This document shows, in pieces, positions 61,282 to 64,000 of a DNA stretch of 64,000 nucleotides (position 1 is the stretch's first letter; every line of letters starts with the position of its first letter). This DNA is from Rhizobium sp. Leaf262. Its GTDB lineage: Bacteria > Pseudomonadota > Alphaproteobacteria > Rhizobiales > Rhizobiaceae. The stretch is taken from contig NZ_LMMM01000017.1 of NCBI RefSeq assembly GCF_001422245.1, positions 5,541-69,540 of the forward strand, read 5' to 3'. The position numbers were made by a program, and so were the translations under genes. Below the pieces are notes generated by a model. It was given only the letters and a program-made list of their open reading frames with translations, did not search any database and had not been told where the DNA came from.

Positions 61282-62289
61282 GCCGCCGACCGATCCAGAT
61301 TTCTCCATCTTGTCGCCAAGGCTGGGCACGACGAGATAGGCTTGTGCCGGCATTGCAAAGCCAAGACCCTGGGTCGCGCATTGTTGGCTGACGACGTCGA
61401 TGATCTCGTTGCGCGCCGGCACTCGGTTGGCAGGGCTGGTCACGCGGAACAGCAATTCGACATCGATTGCGATCGCATCAATGCCCTTGAACGCCACGAC
61501 GGGCTTGGGCTCCTTAACAATGAACCGGCAATCCTCCAGTGCAGACACCAAAATTGCTTCAATGGCGGATGGCTGTCGGTCGGCTGCAATGCGGATGGCC
61601 AATACGACGAGGTGCGATTCATCCGGTCGCGTCAGGTTGGTGAGACTGAGTTTGGCGAGTGCGCTGTTGGGGAGAACAACAACATTATGTGCCGGCGTCA
61701 GGATCTGTGTCGAGCGCCAGTTGTTCTGGATGACGCGTCCCTCTGTGCCGTCGCCTAGCTGGATCCAGTCGCCGATCGTAAACGGGCGACCCAATGTGAG
61801 GGCCACGCCGGAGAACAGGTCGCCCAAGGTGTTCTGGAGAGCAAGCCCGAGGATGATGGCAACCACGCCGGAGGTGGCGACGAGCGTTCCGATCGGTGCG
61901 CCGAACACGAAGCCGATAATGGAAAGCGCCACGCCCAGATAAACACCGGCGACAATCAGATCCTGTATCAATCGTGCCTCCTGCGGCCGGCGGTCGAGCG
62001 CAATGTAGAGGCGTACAAAGCCGATCGTTGCCCAGGCGAGGTGGACCCACCAGAGAACGCGCGCGGATTTGCCGAGATAGGCGGTTAGCCCTTCAATCTC
62101 AGCTGTTGTCACGCGAAACGGAAGGATCCCCTGCGACAAAAACGTCGCGGTCATTGTCGCAAAGAACAGGATCTGGACGATAAGGCGCGCCGTCGGTCGA
62201 TGCTTGCCCTGAACATGCCAGACAAGGATGCCGAGCACCCCCACAATATCGACGATTGCGAACGCCAACGCGGACAGGTCAAGGGCCAT
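61273..62289 (-). CDS. Mechanosensitive ion channel of the MscS family
   Basis: A 338-aa protein with about four transmembrane helices, the pore helix GVVAIILGLALQNTLGDLFSGV, and the beta domain marker RPFTIGDWIQLGDGTEGRVI, with LPNSALAKLSLTNLTRP after it. It releases solutes under membrane tension. Ends within the Rrf2 gene 3' end (convergent overlap). Confidence 0.9.
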   Translation of the reverse strand: MALDLSALAFAIVDIVGVLGILVWHVQGKHRPTARLIVQILFFATMTATFLSQGILPFRVTTAEIEGLTAYLGKSARVLWWVHLAWATIGFVRLYIALDRRPQEARLIQDLIVAGVYLGVALSIIGFVFGAPIGTLVATSGVVAIILGLALQNTLGDLFSGVALTLGRPFTIGDWIQLGDGTEGRVIQNNWRSTQILTPAHNVVVLPNSALAKLSLTNLTRPDESHLVVLAIRIAADRQPSAIEAILVSALEDCRFIVKEPKPVVAFKGIDAIAIDVELLFRVTSPANRVPARNEIIDVVSQQCATQGLGFAMPAQAYLVVPSLGDKMEKSGSVGGLP

Positions 62290-62319
62290 GGCAGGTCACT
62301 CCAGACTTAGAACTCAAAG

Positions 62320-62348
62320 GGACCGGATGCGCAGACTGCATCCGGTCC
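62320..62348 (-). terminator. Strong stem-loop after the cupin gene
   Basis: A perfect 11-bp inverted repeat, GGACCGGATGC (62320-62330) and GCATCCGGTCC (62338-62348), with a 7-base loop, 12 bases past the cupin stop. The minus strand continues CTTTGAG, a weak U-tract, so it is the probable terminator of the cupin/NmrA/AhpD-like operon. Confidence 0.65.
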
Positions 62349-62360
62349 ATGGCTGAAACT

Positions 62361-62801
62361 CTACTTCTTCATAGGGTAGGTCAGTTCCTTTTGATCGGTG
62401 TCGACCACGAAGACGGCGAGAAGCTTGGCGGGTATCGTGTCGCTGCCATTCTTGCTGACACCGTGGCGGTCGCCCGGCAGTTCGGAGAAGTGTTCTCCAG
62501 CCTTGTATTCCTTGACCGGATCGTCATTGACCTGGCTGAGGATCGATCCTTCCAGCACGGTGGCGTAGATGAAGGCGCTGTCAGGATGCGTATGCGCGTC
62601 GGAGTACCCACCTGGGCCGTATTCTACCAGGACGCCCTTGATGCTTTTGCCCGGCACATTCGGCAGCTCGTGTTCATAGACGAGGGTGACCTTCGATGCT
62701 GAACCGCCACCCGGTGCGTCATGCGCAGTCGCGGTTCCCGAGGCAAAGATTGCGATTACCATTCCTGCAATTGTGTGTCTGATCATGATGTTGTCTTTCA
62801 T
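62361..62801 (-). CDS. Exported cupin-domain protein
   Basis: A 146-aa protein from ATG 62801 (ATG 62786 also possible). A signal peptide (IRHTIAGMVIAIFASGTATA) precedes a cupin barrel with GGYSDAHTHPDSAF (HxH metal motif) and PGDRHGVSKNGSD. Such periplasmic cupins bind a metal and act in small-molecule or stress reactions. 17 bp after the NmrA-like gene, same operon. Confidence 0.85.
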   Translation of the reverse strand: MKDNIMIRHTIAGMVIAIFASGTATAHDAPGGGSASKVTLVYEHELPNVPGKSIKGVLVEYGPGGYSDAHTHPDSAFIYATVLEGSILSQVNDDPVKEYKAGEHFSELPGDRHGVSKNGSDTIPAKLLAVFVVDTDQKELTYPMKK

Positions 62802-62818
62802 ATCCGCGGAGAGGTAAA

Positions 62819-63571
62819 TTACTTGCGAGGAGCGGTGGCGAACCACTGTTCGAAACCGATCTTGCCGAGCCGCGGATTGTTGTCGGAAACCAGCGTGCGG
62901 TCTTCCAGTCGGGCGCCGAAGTATTCGGCCTCGGGATCGGCAACGACCTGTCGGTTGTCACCCGTTGCTTCCAGATAGCGGGCGACCAGTTCATTGAGCC
63001 GGAAACGCTCTGGTCCAGCGATCTCGATCAAACCGTTGACCGGGGGGCCAAGCGCCACGTCGGCCATCGCATCCGCGACATCGTCGGAAGCGATGGGCTG
63101 CACGAAGGCCGACGACAAATGAACCTTGTCCTCAACCAGGGCGGACTGCGCGATGCCGCCGAGGAACTCCATGAACTGAGTTGAGTGGACGATCGTGTAG
63201 GGAATACCGGCCTCGCGGATCAGCTTTTCCTGCGCCAGCTTGGCGCGGAAATATCCGCTTTCCTGGAGCTTGTCCGTTCCGACGACGGAGAGCGCGATGT
63301 GGTGCTTCACGCCAGCCGCCTTTTCCGAGGCGAGCAGATTGCGACCGGAGGTCTCGAAGAACTCCATAACGGCCTTGTCCTCAAAGGATGGGGAATTGGC
63401 GAGATCGAGAACCACTTCCGTTCCCGCCAGCGCTTCGGCCAGCCCCTCGCCGGTGATCGTGTTGACGCCGGTATTGGGAGAGGCGGCGATCACTTCAATG
63501 CCTTTTGACCGAAGGCGTTCGGTGGTCTTCGAACCGATCAGGCCGGTTCCGCCGATGATGACGATTTTCAT
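62819..63571 (-). CDS. NmrA-like NAD(P)H-binding protein
   Basis: A 250-aa Rossmann protein from ATG 63571 (GGAGGAACGAGC upstream; the frame to 63727 is a false extension). MKIVIIGGTGLIGSKTTERL is the cofactor loop; EVVLDLANSPSFEDKAVMEF and GVKHHIALSVVGTDKLQES follow the atypical SDR/NmrA pattern. Likely a redox-sensing or quinone-linked oxidoreductase. Mid-operon gene between the AhpD-like and cupin genes. Confidence 0.88.
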   Translation of the reverse strand: MKIVIIGGTGLIGSKTTERLRSKGIEVIAASPNTGVNTITGEGLAEALAGTEVVLDLANSPSFEDKAVMEFFETSGRNLLASEKAAGVKHHIALSVVGTDKLQESGYFRAKLAQEKLIREAGIPYTIVHSTQFMEFLGGIAQSALVEDKVHLSSAFVQPIASDDVADAMADVALGPPVNGLIEIAGPERFRLNELVARYLEATGDNRQVVADPEAEYFGARLEDRTLVSDNNPRLGKIGFEQWFATAPRK

Positions 63572-63638
63572 GCTCGTTCCTCCGTCAGCCGTGCTGACAT
63601 CGTGTGGTTGTCGGTGAAATGCGGGTGTCTTTCGGACC

Positions 63639-64000
63639 TTAGTTGAGGCCGGCCTTGTCGAGACCGTAGAGTTTGTCTGCCGAGCCGGGCACGGACTTGA
63701 AGGCGATGCTGACACGGTTCCAGGCATTGATGGTCATGATCGAGAAGGTGAGGTCGGAGACTTCCTTCTCCGAGAGCTGGCCGCGGACACGCTCGTAAAG
63801 CTCGTCCGGAATGCCGCCTTCGGGCAGTTCGGTAACGGCTTCCGTCCAGGCAAGGGCTGCGCGTTCACGGGGAACGAACAGGTTGGATTCTCGCCAGATC
63901 GAAACATGATAGAGGCGAAGTTCGCTCTCGCCGTGGATCTTGGCTTCCTTCACATGCATGTCGAGGCAGAAGGCGCATCCATTGATCTGCGAGGCACGGA
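63639..64000 (-). CDS. Carboxymuconolactone decarboxylase/AhpD-like protein, N-terminus beyond the right edge
   Basis: The visible 119 residues begin RASQINGCAFCLDMHVKEAK, with the redox CxxC plus His of the AhpD/CMD family, then RLYHVSIWRESNLFVPRERA and LAWTEAVTELPEGG. The frame is open to base 64000, so the first roughly 40 residues are missing; the ATG at 63959 lies after the CxxC and is not the start. Such proteins act as peroxidase partners. First visible gene of the operon. Confidence 0.88.
   Translation of the reverse strand, partial: RASQINGCAFCLDMHVKEAKIHGESELRLYHVSIWRESNLFVPRERAALAWTEAVTELPEGGIPDELYERVRGQLSEKEVSDLTFSIMTINAWNRVSIAFKSVPGSADKLYGLDKAGLN

Overview
The window looks like part of a large repABC plasmid or chromid of a Hyphomicrobiales (Rhizobiales) bacterium, close to Rhizobium, Agrobacterium or Ochrobactrum. 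Pointers are a complete repABC cassette (1.4-5.2 kb) with its antisense RNA and two RepB-type palindromes, an RHE_PE00001-type plasmid gene, an alphaproteobacterial GTTC-N7-GTTC SOS box before dinB, a NolR-like ArsR regulator and rhizobial IS3/IS5 remnants. No rRNA, tRNA or CRISPR array was seen. I had no database access, so family names rest on motifs and remembered families.

Layout. 0-1.4 kb: edge of a DUF3829 lipoprotein-like gene and a RelE/HigA-type toxin-antitoxin pair. 1.4-6.1 kb: repABC, then decayed IS fragments. 6.1-14.9 kb: a mobile, partly decayed zone with a vapBC-coupled tyrosine recombinase, a 29-bp inverted repeat shaped like a recombinase core site, a 5'-truncated RHE_PE00001 gene, and an operon ending in a wrecked zinc-hook SMC-like ATPase. 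15-18.7 kb: a four-gene plus-strand cassette (unknown 192-aa protein, QueC-like PP-loop protein, XRE-ImmA/IrrE protease, PIN nuclease) that is a good candidate for an uncharacterised defence or stress system. 18.8-21.1 kb: a PIN/HTH pair and an SOS-controlled dinB. 21.2-24.8 kb: a retron, with a phosphoribosyltransferase-winged-helix effector, a foldable msr-msd RNA, a reverse transcriptase, a tiny ORF and a 277-aa partner. 25-28 kb: orphan genes.

28-64 kb is ordinary accessory metabolism and transport. A divergently regulated operon (29.7-36.9 kb, GntR regulator at 37.0 kb) joins an NMT1-type ABC importer to a hydantoinase, an SDR, a DUF1445 protein and a GlcG-like protein, and so probably imports and opens a cyclic amide. 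Then come a TetR-linked hydrolase region (38.4-41.9 kb), a LysR-flanked epimerase/amidohydrolase/MFS/GntP group (42.3-48.5 kb), an ion-handling group (two-pore-helix K+ channel with zinc ribbon, DUF2254 protein, NhaA, bile-acid-type symporter; 48.6-53.3 kb), a sugar ABC importer without an ATPase (53.4-56.7 kb), MgtC and a response regulator, and an Rrf2/SDR/MscS/cupin/NmrA/AhpD-like redox group running off the right edge.

The two most interesting loci are the retron, because its non-coding RNA can be drawn from the sequence, and the QueC-like four-gene cassette.
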